Source: Syngnathus acus
Lineage: Eukaryota; Chordata; Actinopteri; Syngnathiformes; Syngnathidae
Reading direction: 5' to 3'
DNA: 64,000 bases
NCBI RefSeq assembly: GCF_901709675.1
Contig: NC_051093.1
Coordinates: 3,431,053 to 3,495,052 of the forward strand
Numbering within the stretch: the first letter of the stretch is position 1; each line of letters starts with the position of its first letter. Below are positions 27,160 through 40,067 of the stretch, in pieces. The notes under the pieces are model-generated. The model was not told the origin of the DNA. It was given only the letters and a program-made list of their open reading frames with translations, and did not search any database. Made by a program: the position numbers and the translations under genes.

Positions 27160-27235
27160 TTAGTGAACTGAATCTTTAGAATCAGTTCACTCAAAAGATT
27201 CGTTCAAACGAATCGTTCAACGAATCGTCCCCCTC
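27160..27235 (+). repeat. GATTCGTTC / GAACGAATCGTTCA repeat, left copy
   Basis: TTCACTCAAAAGATTCGTTC followed by AAACGAATCGTTCAACG is closely similar to, and in the same orientation as, a stretch at 35,735-35,785. Together the two copies bracket the block of gene and retrovirus fragments. The family was not recognised. Confidence 0.6.
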
Positions 27236-27433
27236 CCCCCCACGCACACAAACACACACTGATCAATGTTCCCTCTAATTTTTCATGTATCTGGGCATAC
27301 ACACGAGCTCCCTGAGCAAACTGAGGACTACTGTGAGCAACATCAGATACGCACGCTTTATTTTTAAATAAGTAATTTGGTCCACTTAAAAAAAGACAAA
27401 AATCTGAAAAATGGGATGTGTAGATGTTATACC
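27236..27433. other. Interspersed repeat-like stretch
   Basis: A C-rich run is followed by AATGTTCCCTCTAATTTTTC and text about CTGGGCATACACACGAGCTC. This looks like a dispersed fish repeat, unclassified. It abuts the broken MVP exon at 27,434. Confidence 0.35.
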
Positions 27434-27698
27434 AGGTGAGACGGATGTCCAGGTCAGCGTGCTTGAGCTTAACCACGCAGTAGTGGCGCGGGGGCACCAT
27501 GACCATGGGCACGGGCGCGAACAGAACCCTACAAGAGTCACATGGCGTGAGCAAAACTGAGGGATGTCAGCACACGGGCGTGCCCTCTCACCTTTCATTG
27601 TCCAGGCGGCTGTACTTTTGCGGGCCAATCTTGAGATGGGCGGCGCAGGTGTTCTGGTCCAGCACGTGAATGTAGTGGTCAGGCGGGATCCGGATAAT
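27434..27698 (-). pseudogene. mvp: Major vault protein gene fragment A (first repeat exons)
   Basis: Two MVP exons with intact splice sites are visible on the minus strand. Exon 27,698-27,592 encodes [16 protein letters not shown] and on to RLDNER, matching the MVP N-terminus. Exon 27,528 to about 27,434 encodes [20 protein letters not shown] and continues to LDIRLT. The second exon is cut at about 27,434, where sequence homologous to fragment B stops and unrelated DNA begins. MVP is the shell protein of the cytoplasmic vault particle, and its N-terminal half is a chain of about 55-residue repeats. Fewer than 70 of some 850 residues are here, so this cannot make a vault protein. Retroviral sequence starts just upstream of it. 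Confidence 0.82.
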
Positions 27699-27724
27699 CT
27701 GCGGAGATGTCAGGGACAGATGAC

Positions 27725-28946
27725 GCAGACCGAGGTGCAGACCGAGGTGCAGACAAATGAATTAATGTGTCCGCTGGTGACCACACCAGGCGGCCAGCAC
27801 TATGGTGCTCCGTGATGTGACTGCGATGATGGAAAAAATGCCCCCACTTCACAGAGGAGGTAAAGTGTGGCTGAACAAATTTTTGGCTCTGATGACTGGT
27901 ACACTCGGTGACATACGTCAGATGTTGGCAGGAGCATGCTCTCTAGTACAATTGCAGGCGATTGAGGAAGCAGCAGGCACAGCGAGACTGGGGAGGGAGG
28001 TGCCCTTGCCACAAGTAGCAGCGCCCCTGTTTGAAAACATTAAATTGACTTTCCCACAACCCACCGACTATGTTTCCTTATGATGTGAAAATGTCACCAG
28101 CACAACATTATGTAACGTGTGGAAAGTTGGATTGAAACCACAGGTCGCCATCCGGCTCTCTCGCCCGAGGCAGAGGTGCTCATCCGGACGGCGCTAGTGG
28201 ATGGACTTCCGCCAGACGTGAAGAAGCAGCTAATGTCAGACCCTGACATTCTGGTTTGTGCCGAAGCACGATTTAAACGTCATCTTTGGCATCGCTGCAG
28301 AACGTTCACTGAGTCACAAGCTAAAGTTGAGAACGAGACAGGCGCATTACAAAACAGTTGTTGAAATTACAATTGGGAAAGATGCATGGGGAAGCTAAAC
28401 AGTCAAAATCACAGAAAAAGGAAATGCAAATGTCACAGGGTCCTCAGGTGGTGGGGCGCGGGAGGGGCCGGTTCCGGGGTGGATACAGAGGCCGGGGAGG
28501 GAGTGCACCCGCTTACCCGGGCAGGATGACATACCAACCCGACCCGTCCCAACGCAATGCTTAATCTGCGGCGAAACCGATCATTGGGCAAGAGGATGCC
28601 CACAATATCGGCCGCGCGGAGCCACCCGCCCAGCTGGAGGCCCACTACGCCAACCCGGGGCGCCGATGCAACAGGGAGCAACAGCTCCATCTGGTGGACG
28701 GCCCTGGCAACAGCCACAAACACACGGAGGTCAGTACTACCAACATGATGATCTCTGGTGTGGACAATTTGAATAGGGCTGCCCGGGAAGCCAGAGAAGC
28801 AGTGGCCCGGCGGATGTGACAGTGGAGGGAAAACCTGTGCAGATGCTGGTGGACACAGGAGCAACTTATTCACCAATAAACACTGCCCTACCTGTATCCT
28901 CACTGTCAAAGAAAACAACAACTTTAGTCGGCTTCTCGGGACAACC
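27725..28946 (+). mobile_element. Endogenous retrovirus fragment, copy 1 (gag to protease)
   Basis: Gag-like reading frames (27,802-28,083, 28,119-28,364, 28,358-28,564) resemble a retroviral capsid/nucleocapsid. A nucleocapsid-type RGRGRFRGGYRGRGG stretch is visible. The CCHC zinc knuckle seen intact in copy 2 is damaged here by small indels and a stop at about 28,553-28,565. A retroviral aspartic protease follows at 28,816, with an LVDTGAT active-site motif. The frames are interrupted, so no functional polyprotein is possible. No LTR, primer-binding site or env was seen. The fragment is nearly identical to copy 2 (31,085-32,326) apart from small indels. Confidence 0.85.
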
Positions 28947-29155
28947 ACGAACTCTGCCTTTTACCAAACCACTTGAGACGGTGATCACCCAGGCGGGGTG
29001 TAGACTGTGGCACAAATATATCCATTCCACAGACACTCCGATCAATTTGATGGGGAGGGATTTGCTGTCAGCCGTTGAAGCTAGAATCCTGTGTGGGCCG
29101 GAGGGAGTGATTATTCAATTTCCAGATGGTGTCAGCATTCCGTGCTCACAGCAGC
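28947..29155 (+). mobile_element. Endogenous retrovirus, rest of protease region (copy 1 only)
   Basis: The protease frame started at 28,816 continues through GRDLL, a typical retropepsin C-terminal motif, up to about 29,155, where it meets LINE-like sequence. This part is missing from copy 2, which breaks off into MVP sequence at the equivalent of 28,946. Confidence 0.75.
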
Positions 29156-29605
29156 TACAACAACATGGAGGATTCTGTTCATGGACTTCAGCTCGGCGTT
29201 CAACACCATCGCTCCTGACATCCTCCAACAGAAGCTCATCCAGCTTGCGGTGCCTGCCTCCACCTGTCAGTGGATCACCAGCTTCCTGACCAACAGGAGA
29301 CAGCGTGTGAGGCTGGGGGGCATCACATCTGACACCCGGACCACCAATACTGGAGCCCCTCAGGGGTGCGTCCTCTCCCCACTGCTCTTCTCTCTCTACA
29401 CCAACGATTTCTCCTCAGGTGACTCTCCTGTGAAGCTCCTGAAGTATGCAGACGACACCACTCTCATCGGACTGATCCAGGACGGTGATGAGACTGCGTA
29501 CAGACAGGAGGTGGAGCGGCTGGTCCACTGGTGCAGCCAAAACCACCTGGAGCTGAACCCGCTCAAGACCGTGGCCGGCTGCGGTCGAGTGGAGGGATGG
29601 TTCCT
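29156..29605 (+). mobile_element. Non-LTR retrotransposon (LINE) reverse-transcriptase fragment
   Basis: An open frame of about 150 codons carries reverse-transcriptase motifs: FMDFSSAFNTIAPDIL (first catalytic Asp), GAPQGCVLSPLLFSLYTND and KYADDTTLI (the YADD catalytic box), then HLELNPLKT. These are typical of the jockey/L2/CR1 group common in fish. Both ends are abrupt: it starts inside the retroviral protease frame and ends just before the retroviral RNase H. It therefore lies where the retrovirus's own reverse transcriptase should be. No endonuclease domain is present, so it is not autonomous. Confidence 0.85.
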
Positions 29606-29980
29606 TCCAGCATCTTAAAGTGATGACGCTCAACACCCGCCCTTCGGCCCAGGCGGCAGAAGTCTTTGCTCTGGTGTTAGCCTTACGACAATGCAAGGGG
29701 GAAGCCGTGACCATCTATTCTGACTCCGCTTATGCGGTGTCGTCGGCTTTAATTGATCTGGTAGGGTGGCTACAGAATGGGTTCACGACGGCCAGAGGCC
29801 TGGAGATTGCGCACAAGGATTTGATGTTGCAGTTGTTTGAGGCGTTGAAGTACCCGAGCAAGGTGGCCATTGTCAAAGTGCCTGGTCACTCCAAAGCTGA
29901 CACCTTAGTGGCTAGGGGGAATCAAGCGGCTGATGAATTGGCCAAGCAAACGGCCGGGTACGGCGGGGCAGAGGACATGA
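29606..29980 (+). mobile_element. Endogenous retrovirus RNase H fragment
   Basis: The frame starting at 29,620 encodes an RNase H domain. AEVFALVLALRQCK supplies the catalytic Glu, IYSDSAYAV a catalytic Asp, VPGHSK the conserved His, and [11 protein letters not shown] the last Asp. The segment carrying the first Asp is missing or broken. It ends near 29,980 in a G-rich stretch and then meets the MVP fragment on the opposite strand. No integrase was found. Confidence 0.8.
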
Positions 29981-30093
29981 TGGTGTCCCGCGGTCCACTA
30001 ATTGTGGACGGGGAACACCCCGAACGTGTGCGCAGGTCACCCGTCACACCGTCAGCTTCAAGTTTGAACTCGACAAGCGCGGGAAAAGCGCAC

Positions 30094-31062
30094 CTTGTCC
30101 GTCGGGAGGAAGGCGTTGACGATGTCGATGACCTCCTCGTTGGCGCCCCGGCAGGTAAACGCCCTCCTTTCTCACCAGCCCACTCCTCACCTGAACGTAA
30201 GACGGGCGCCAGGTCAGGCTTGGAAGTTTCCAGCCACCACAAACAAACAGGAAGTGAGATAAAAGAAAGGAGGCGTGTCCCACCCGTAACCCGGAGCACT
30301 CCCCTGCGGTCAACGCCCTCTTGGCGCGCTCGCAGTCTTATGGGCTGGTTCTCGCCGATCACCGTGGCCTCGATGGTCTCCAGGACAACCACCTCCTTCC
30401 TCGGGATGTACGTGCCTGACGAGGAAGACAAAGAAAACAACCATTTTTTTCCCAAACCCAAACCCGATTTGAACTTCAACAACTATGTCTGCGTTTCTAT
30501 GTCTCCTCAGTCTTGAGTCTGTGGGGGGTTTCCCAAAAGCGCTCACCGGGTCCCTCAAAGAGCCACTCGGTTCCCTCCACGCGCCTTTCTTCGCCGTCCA
30601 CGAAGTCGGTTAGCGCCTGCAGACGGAGCGCTGTGTTGGGGTGAACCACCTGCAGGGGGGTCACGTCCTGAAGAAGAAAAGAAAAAGCAAACAAATCAGG
30701 TAGCTTTGGATTTGACAATTTCACATAGAAGCATTTGACCAATTGGACATCCAACCCACCTGCTGGATCTTCTCGCCAGGGTGAAGCGGGAAGGGATCCC
30801 CGGTGAGACGGATGTCCAGGTCAGCGTCCCTGAGCTTAACCACGCAGTAGTGGCGCGGGGGCACCATGACCATGGGCACGGGCGCGAACAGAAACCTACA
30901 AGAGTCACATGGCGTGAGCAAAACTGAGGGATGTCAGCACACGGGCGTGCCCTCTCACCTTTCATTGTCCAGGCAGCGGAACGTTTGCGGGCCAATCTCG
31001 ACACGGGCGATGTAGGTGTTCTTCAGCACGTGAATGTAGTGGGCAGGCGGGATCCGGATCAT
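30094..31062 (-). pseudogene. mvp: Major vault protein gene fragment B (five exons, frameshifted)
   Basis: On the minus strand five consecutive MVP exons keep GT-AG borders: 31,062-30,959 (IRIPPAHYIHVL), 30,895-30,760 ([17 protein letters not shown] to [12 protein letters not shown]), 30,667-30,547 (DVTPLQVVHPNTALRLQALT to WLFEGPG), 30,415-30,284 ([20 protein letters not shown]) and 30,190-30,094 (GEEW to [15 protein letters not shown]). The last exon carries two extra G bases relative to a readable frame (near TGGGCTGG and CCGGGGCG), so it is out of frame. The fragment covers roughly the first 220 residues of MVP. The next exon is absent and retroviral RNase H follows. Part of it (30,336-30,759) exists again, inverted, at 32,327-32,751. 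Confidence 0.87.
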
Positions 31063-31084
31063 CTGCGGAGATGTCAGGGACAGA

Positions 31085-32326
31085 TGACGCAGACCGAGGT
31101 GCAGAAAAATGAATTAATGTGTCCGCTGGTGACCACACCAGGCGGCCAGCACTATGGTGCTCCGTGATGTGACTGCGATGATGGAAAAAATGCCCCCACT
31201 TCACAGAGGAGGTAAAGTGTGGCTGAACAAATTTTTGGCTCTGATGACTGGGCAGAGCTGTACACTCGGTGACATGCGTCAGATGTTGGCAGGAGCATGC
31301 TCTCTAGTACAATTGCAGGCGATTGAGGACGCAGCAGGCACAGCGAGACTGGGGAGGGAGGTGCCCTTGCCACAAGTAGCAGCGCCCCTGTTTGAAAACA
31401 TTAAATTGACTTTCCCACAACCCACCGATCTGGCCCCCACTATGTTTCCTTATGATGTGAAAATGTCACCAGCACAACATTATGTAACGTGTGGAAAGTT
31501 GGATTGAAACCACAGGTCGCCATCCGGCTCTCTCGCCCGAGGCAGAGGTGCTCTTCCGGACGGCGCTAGTGGATGGACTTCCGCCAGACGTGAAGAAGCA
31601 GCTAATGTCAGACCCTGACATTCTGGTTTGTGCCGAAGCACGATTTAAACGTCATCTTTTGCATCGCTGCAGAACGTTCACTGAGTCACAAGCTAAAGTT
31701 GAGAACGAGACAGGCGCATTACAAAACAGTTGTTGAAATTACAATTGGGAAAGATGCATGGGGAAGCTAAACAGTCAAAATCACAGAAAAAGGAAATGCA
31801 AATGTCACAGGGTCCTCAGGTGATGGGGCGCGGGAGGGGCCGGTTCCGGGGTGGATACAGAGGCCGGGGAGGGAGTGCACCCGCTTACCCGGGCAGGATG
31901 ACATACCAACCCGACCCGTCCAACGCATGCTTCATCTGCGGCGAAACCGATCATTGGGCAAGAGGATGCCCACAATATCGGCCGCGCGGAGCCACCCGCC
32001 CAGCTGGAGGCCCACTACGCCAACCCGGGGCGCCGATGCAACAGGGAGCAACAGCTCCATCTGGTGGACGGCCCTGGCAACAGCCACAAACACACGGAGG
32101 TCAGTACTACCAACATGATGATCTCTGGTGTGGACAATTTGAATAGGGCTGCCCGGGAAGCCAGAGAAGCAGTGGCCCGGCGGAGCCAATGCTTCATGTG
32201 ACAGTGGAGGGAAAACCTGTGCAGATGCTGGTGGACACAGGAGCAACTTATTCACCAATAAACACTGCCCTACCTGTATCCTCACTGTCAAAGAAAACAA
32301 CAACTTTAGTCGGCTTCTCGGGACAA
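31085..32326 (+). mobile_element. Endogenous retrovirus fragment, copy 2 (gag to protease start)
   Basis: A near-identical second copy of the gag/nucleocapsid/protease segment. The zinc knuckle is intact here (CFICGETDHWARGC, 31,928-31,969, spacing C-x2-C-x4-H-x4-C) and the protease DTGA motif follows at about 32,230. Gag is still spread over three frames (31,154-31,507, 31,491-31,736, 31,730-32,146), so it is not functional. The copy stops at 32,326 inside the protease, where MVP intron sequence begins on the plus strand. No LTR or env was found. Confidence 0.87.
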
Positions 32327-33275
32327 CCTGGGTTGGATGTCCAATTGGTCAAATGCTTCTATGTGAAATTGTCAAATCCAAAGCTACCTGATTTGTTTGC
32401 TTTTTTTTTTCTTCTTCAGGACGTGACCCCCCTGCAGGTGGTTCACCCCAACACAGCGCTCCGTCTGCAGGTGCTAATCGACTTCATGGACGGCGAAGAA
32501 TGGCGCGAGGCGGGAACCGAGTGGCTCTTTGAGGGACCCGGTGAGCGCTTTTGGGAAACCCCCCACAGACTCAAGACTGAGGAGACATAGAAACGCAGAC
32601 ATAGTTGTTGAAGTTCAAATCGGGTTTGTGTTTGGGAAAAAAATTGTTGTTTTCTTTGTCTTCCTCATCAGGCATGTACATCCCGAGGAAGGAGATGGTT
32701 GTCCTGGAGACCATCGAGGCCACGGTGATCGGCGAGAACCAGGCCATTAGACCAGAAGAGTGTGGTCAAGGTGTCTCATTTTTGCATATTTTGAGAGAAC
32801 TGAAAATCCAAAAGAAATCTTACTTTTTAATTCTACTTTATACGTCTGTTGGGTCTACACGTGCACGCACTTTGAACTTTCCGCGACGCGGGAGGTCACG
32901 AGCGATGCTCAGGAGAAGAGTGGCTAGTGACCCTGGAGGACCGCGAAGCTCATGTGCCGTCGGTGGCGGAGGAAGTGGTGGGCGTGGTCAACGTCTCTCC
33001 GCTCAGCTGCGTCGTTTTGGACCAGGTCGGACCCAACGGGAAACCCCAGCTGGGCCAGAAGAGGGTGGTCAAGGTGAGTCTCATTTTTGCATATTTTGAG
33101 AGAACTGAAAATCCAAAAGAAATGTTTCTTTTTAATTCTACTTTTAACGTCTGTTGGGTGAGCTACTCTATAATTTCATTTGTGCAATTTGAGAATTTTG
33201 AAAGCACTTGCTTTTCCATGTTGTCCACCAGGGGGAGTGCTCCTTCTTCCTGCAGCCAGGCGAGCATGTGGAAAA
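32327..33275 (+). pseudogene. mvp: Major vault protein gene fragment C (inverted copy, with stop)
   Basis: The plus-strand fragment starts inside an MVP intron (GGGTTGGATGTCCAATTGG, also in fragment B) and continues with exons 32,420-32,540 (DVTPLQVVHPNTALRLQV to WLFEGPG) and 32,672 to about 32,751 ([20 protein letters not shown]). It then jumps to a copy of a downstream exon end and intron (32,751-32,854, duplicated at 33,055-33,160). A further exon ending at 33,073 encodes [20 protein letters not shown] to GQKRVVK, but an in-frame TGA sits at 32,873-32,875 in the preceding repeat. The last exon starts at 33,232 ([15 protein letters not shown]) and loses MVP similarity near 33,275. It is not functional. 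Confidence 0.87.
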
Positions 33276-33494
33276 TCTGAAGATGAAGGTTGAAGATGAA
33301 GGAGAAGGCCATCTGCACGTATATAGGCACTGCTTGTACCTGTCTGTCTCTTTAAAGGAAATAAATCCTATGCAAAATAAATCCTCCTGCGTTTCATTTG
33401 ATTTTGTAAAATATATTTCAAAAGTTTTTTTCTCCCTTCCTGAGGATTATCATGCTTGATGATGATCTGATCATTTGAGTCAGGTGTGTTGGAA

Positions 33495-33550
33495 GGGTTG
33501 CCGAGTTAGCATACTCGCCTCACAGTTCAGAGGTCATGAGTTTGTGCTTT
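33495..33550 (+). repeat. SINE head fragment
   Basis: GTTGCCGAGTTAGCATACTC followed by GCCTCACAGTTCAGAGG resembles the tRNA-like head of the SINE at 23,250-23,615. It is a short, diverged, truncated copy. Confidence 0.45.
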
Positions 33551-34901
33551 CTATTCAAATCAGCAGGAGGGGGAGGAGCCAAAGAGGTCACAGATAATTG
33601 ATTGATTGTGTGGGCGCGCCTCTGTGTGTGTTTTCCCATTAGTGGCCCTTTCGCCAGTGGCCATCTTTGTTGTCGTGGCCGCTTGAATGGTGGTGTTACG
33701 CAACAGCGCCTTTGGTCATGTCAGGTCACATGTCCCTGCTTCCGCTGCATTCTCGCACACACAGACGCACACTTTCTATAGGACTTATAAACGTATATAA
33801 TTACCTCTATTCATTACAAACGCACCATGAATAAAATATTGTAACGTGTGTGTGCATGCATGACCATGACAATCACCTGGAATCTTGTCAAGGTGTGTCT
33901 GCTTCTGGGCTTGGATTTCACAATAGGAACAAAGGAGACATTTTTATTGTGTTTATCAACATCATATTTTGGGGATGAATTAATAATTCTCAATTCCATT
34001 AAATAAGGCAATTGGGGTCAGGTGTGGCGGCTGCTTTTGTTTTGAAAAGCTCATATGCTGCTGCGAGCTGCTGGCGGCGCTGCTGGAGGCCCAGGCCGTC
34101 GTCGATGTCGAGGACAGCAACGGTAGGACTGCACGGCTCTGCTTCATCATCAGTTCTGTTCTATGATTCCCACCCGTAACAACGTCGCTGCCATGTTTGC
34201 AGGAATGCGCCCGCTGCATTATGCGGCGTGGCAGGGCAAGTCGGAGTCGGTGCTGCTGCGTTCGGGAGCGTCCGTCAACAGCGTCTCGCTGGATGGCCAC
34301 ATCCCTCTGCACCTGGCCGCGCAGTACGGACATTACCACGTGGTGAGCCAGCCGGCGTCCCGCTACCGCCCGCCGCCTCCGCTAAGTGCCCCGAGTGAAA
34401 GAAAGCCGTCTTTTGCTTTCAGTCTGAGATGCTCCTGCAGCACCAGTCCAACCCGTGCCTGGTCAACAAGGCCAAGAAGACACCGCTCGACCTCGCCTGC
34501 GAGTTCGGCCGCGTCAAGGTCAGCGTGTGTGTACGGCCGCTCAATGAAGATGTTTAAGTTGTGGACCCGCATAGTTGTGCGATAATAAGTGCTGTGGGTG
34601 TGGGTGTCAGGTGGCCCAGCTGCTTTTGAGTAGCAACATGGTGGCGGCGCTTTTGGAGGGCGAACGCAAGGAGCCCAGCGACTCGGCCTTCACCACGCCA
34701 CTGCACCTCGCCGCTCGCAACGGCCACAAGGACGTCATTGGGTGAGCGTGCCACTCACCGCCGGGTCCGTCTTGAGCAACATGACAGTGACTGGCGAGCT
34801 GCCCGGGGTGTATCCTGCCTCACGCCCGATCAGCTAGGAAATTAATTTATCCATTTGCCTTGCACATGCAGACTGTCTGCAGCCTACAAGCTTAGCGTGT
34901 A

Positions 34902-34985
34902 CTGTGTGTGGTGTGTGGTGTGTGGTGTGTGTGTGTGTGTGTGTGTGTGTTTGTGTGTGTGTGCGTGCGTGCGTACGTGCATGCA
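34902..34985. repeat. (GT)n microsatellite in the CASKIN fragment intron
   Basis: TGTGTGTG with GTGG interruptions, then GCGTGCGT, lying directly before the exon at 34,989. Confidence 0.95.
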
Positions 34986-35136
34986 TAGGCTGCTGCTGAA
35001 GGCGGGCATCGACATCAACGCCACCACCAAGTTAGGCACCGCCCTGCACGAGGCCGCCCTCTACGGCAAGACCGAGGTGGTGCGGCTGCTGCTAGATGCG
35101 AGTTCCCCGGCCTGCCTGCCTGCTGCCGCTGTGACG

Positions 35137-35198
35137 GCCGCTCGTGTCGCTCGTGTCGCTCGTGCCGCTCGTGCCGCTCGTGCCGCTCATGCCGCTTC
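35137..35198. repeat. 9-bp minisatellite (GCTCGTGCC type)
   Basis: About seven copies of a 9-base unit GCTCGTG(C/T)C in the intron between the last two CASKIN-like exons. They translate as Ala-Arg repeats in one frame, which explains the ORF there. Confidence 0.85.
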
Positions 35199-35436
35199 GT
35201 CATTTTCAAGAGGCGTTGTCAAGCTGCAGGCGCCCTGACTCACTTTGCTGATGCTTCAAACGCTCCTCACAACTCTTCGTGCATGTGTGAGTTTGTGACG
35301 CCTATGTGCGCACGCCTGTGTGTGCGTGCGCTTCTAGGCCGGCGTCGACGTGAACATCAGAAACACATACAACCAGACGGCACTCGACATCGTCAACCAG
35401 TTCACAACCTCACACGCCAGTCAAGACATCAAGCAA

Positions 35437-35800
35437 CAACACGTTCACTGACTGGTCCGTTGATGCACGGGATGGAAGGCAGTTCACCCATTGACTCGTT
35501 CGCGAACGGCAAAGTCAGGATTCGTTCCTTCACTGATCCCTTCTCGCGATGAACTGGAAATGCAAATCACTCACTGACTCGTTCACTCGAACGGGAAATG
35601 CAATTTACGACTCGTTCGTGAACAGGAAGTTACATCATTTTCTTCTTCGTTTTGTTTTACGCCAAGGTGGCACCAGCTTCAACGCGCATTACTGACATCT
35701 ACTGGTTGAAGTCATATGAACTGAAAAATGAACTTCGTTCACTGAAAAGATTCGTTCTTTTGAACGAATCGTTCACCCACGAGCCAACACTACTTACTAC
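35437..35800. repeat. Unclassified repeat interrupting the CASKIN exon, with GAACGAATCGTTCA motif
   Basis: It is rich in GACTCGTTC / TTCACTGA words and contains the near-palindrome GATTCGTTCTTTTGAACGAATCGTTC (broken here for reading: GATTCGTTC, TTTT, GAACGAATCGTTC) at about 35,750-35,776. The same motif in the same orientation is at 27,185-27,222. The left edge coincides with the loss of CASKIN coding sequence. Confidence 0.55.
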
Positions 35801-36898
35801 ATTACTTAGCGCCATGTCCCTTCCATGGATAGTGTCGATTTACCGTACTTGCATTTTGTCTGCGAACGCCTTGCACCCTTTTCCAAATAGCATTGGCTTT
35901 ACAAAACACAAATTTTATTAATTAGGAAAAAATTATTCTCAGCATTTCTTTAGAGATGAAATCATATTATTATTGTCAACAGTACATTATATACTGCATT
36001 CCAGTTTGCACAGTATTTGTATGAACTATACATCCCAAATCGACATACAGGCGGGTTTTTTGTTTTTATTATCATCACTAAATACATATGAACCTATTTT
36101 TAAATATATACTCTATATATATATGTACATGCACCAGCCGGCCACAACATTATGAACGCTCAATTTAACGATTTGCTGAGTACTGAGCTTTTAAGAATTA
36201 CGTGTGTGTTCAAATAGTTGCATAAATTATACAACTACTATATTCTATAGTTGCTTTTAAATATAATTTTCAAATATTAAAAATGTTAATGACTGTCATT
36301 GAAGTCCAATGAACATCATTTTTGTTACAATGTCAATGTTGCGACTGCTTACTGTACATTTATACACAGATTAAGCACCGAGTGGTACATCGAGAGCCAC
36401 CCCGTAGCTCCGCCACTGATTTACAAACATCTGATTTTGAATTGGAAAACAATGAGCGTAGCAGAAGCTGAATCCGTTTCAAAAAGGTCAACATCAAGCC
36501 CTCTTGTGTGAGATTTCTTAAATGTTGGTTAGTTGTTGTTTTAATCACTAAACAATACCAAAAAAAACATCAGTTGAAAAACAGTCACTGAGAAAGTAAA
36601 AATTGTTTCCGATTATTCAATGGAATAATCGATAGACTAATCGATTCTAAAAAGTGACAGCCCTAGTTGAAACCTTCCATGGGATCCCACACGGGTACAA
36701 GGGCCGCTGGATCCACGTAAAAACTTGTCAACTTGCTAGTCCAAATAAAAGCAATTATTTTCAGGATAGAAAATATAAGACTTTTTTTTGCTTGTCCAAA
36801 AATGTGCCACAAGACAAGACAAAGTTAAACCGGGCAACCTGCTTGACAATATGGCCACCATGTTGTGCTAGCATTTGTGACTTTGGCCTCAGGAAGTG
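35801..36898. other. Spacer and probable pcyt2 3' UTR
   Basis: No protein-like ORF. AT-rich, with a short (TA)n at about 36,114-36,124. The part next to 36,899 should be pcyt2 3' UTR on the minus strand; I could not fix a poly-A site, although TTTATT (AATAAA on minus) occurs at about 36,063. Confidence 0.5.

Positions 36899-40067
<3,169 letters not shown>

Larger units (their letters stand above)
34068..35436 (+). pseudogene. caskin2: CASKIN ankyrin-repeat gene fragment
   Basis: Six exons in order encode ankyrin repeats very like vertebrate CASKIN2/CASKIN1, scaffolds that bind CASK at synapses. They are 34,068-34,122 (LLAALLEAQAVVDVEDSN), 34,203-34,342 ([19 protein letters not shown] to [14 protein letters not shown]), 34,423-34,518 ([19 protein letters not shown]), 34,611-34,741 ([18 protein letters not shown]), 34,989-35,097 ([20 protein letters not shown]) and 35,338 on ([20 protein letters not shown]). 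The start exons, SH3, SAM and proline-rich parts are missing. The last exon runs into unrelated repeat at IKQ (about 35,436) and meets a stop within five codons. Exon 2 is two residues shorter than I expect for the family, and the donor after 35,097 reads GC instead of GT. CASKIN2 rather than CASKIN1 is an inference from the synteny. Confidence 0.78.

Noticed and set aside
29922-30516. 298- and 186-codon ORFs at the RNase H/MVP joint
   Set aside because: The plus frame is RNase H running into antisense MVP; the minus frame joins MVP exons and introns in changing frames. Neither is a single real protein.
35015-35238. Ala-Arg / His-Glu-Arg repeat ORFs
   Set aside because: They translate a 9-bp minisatellite in an intron of the CASKIN fragment.
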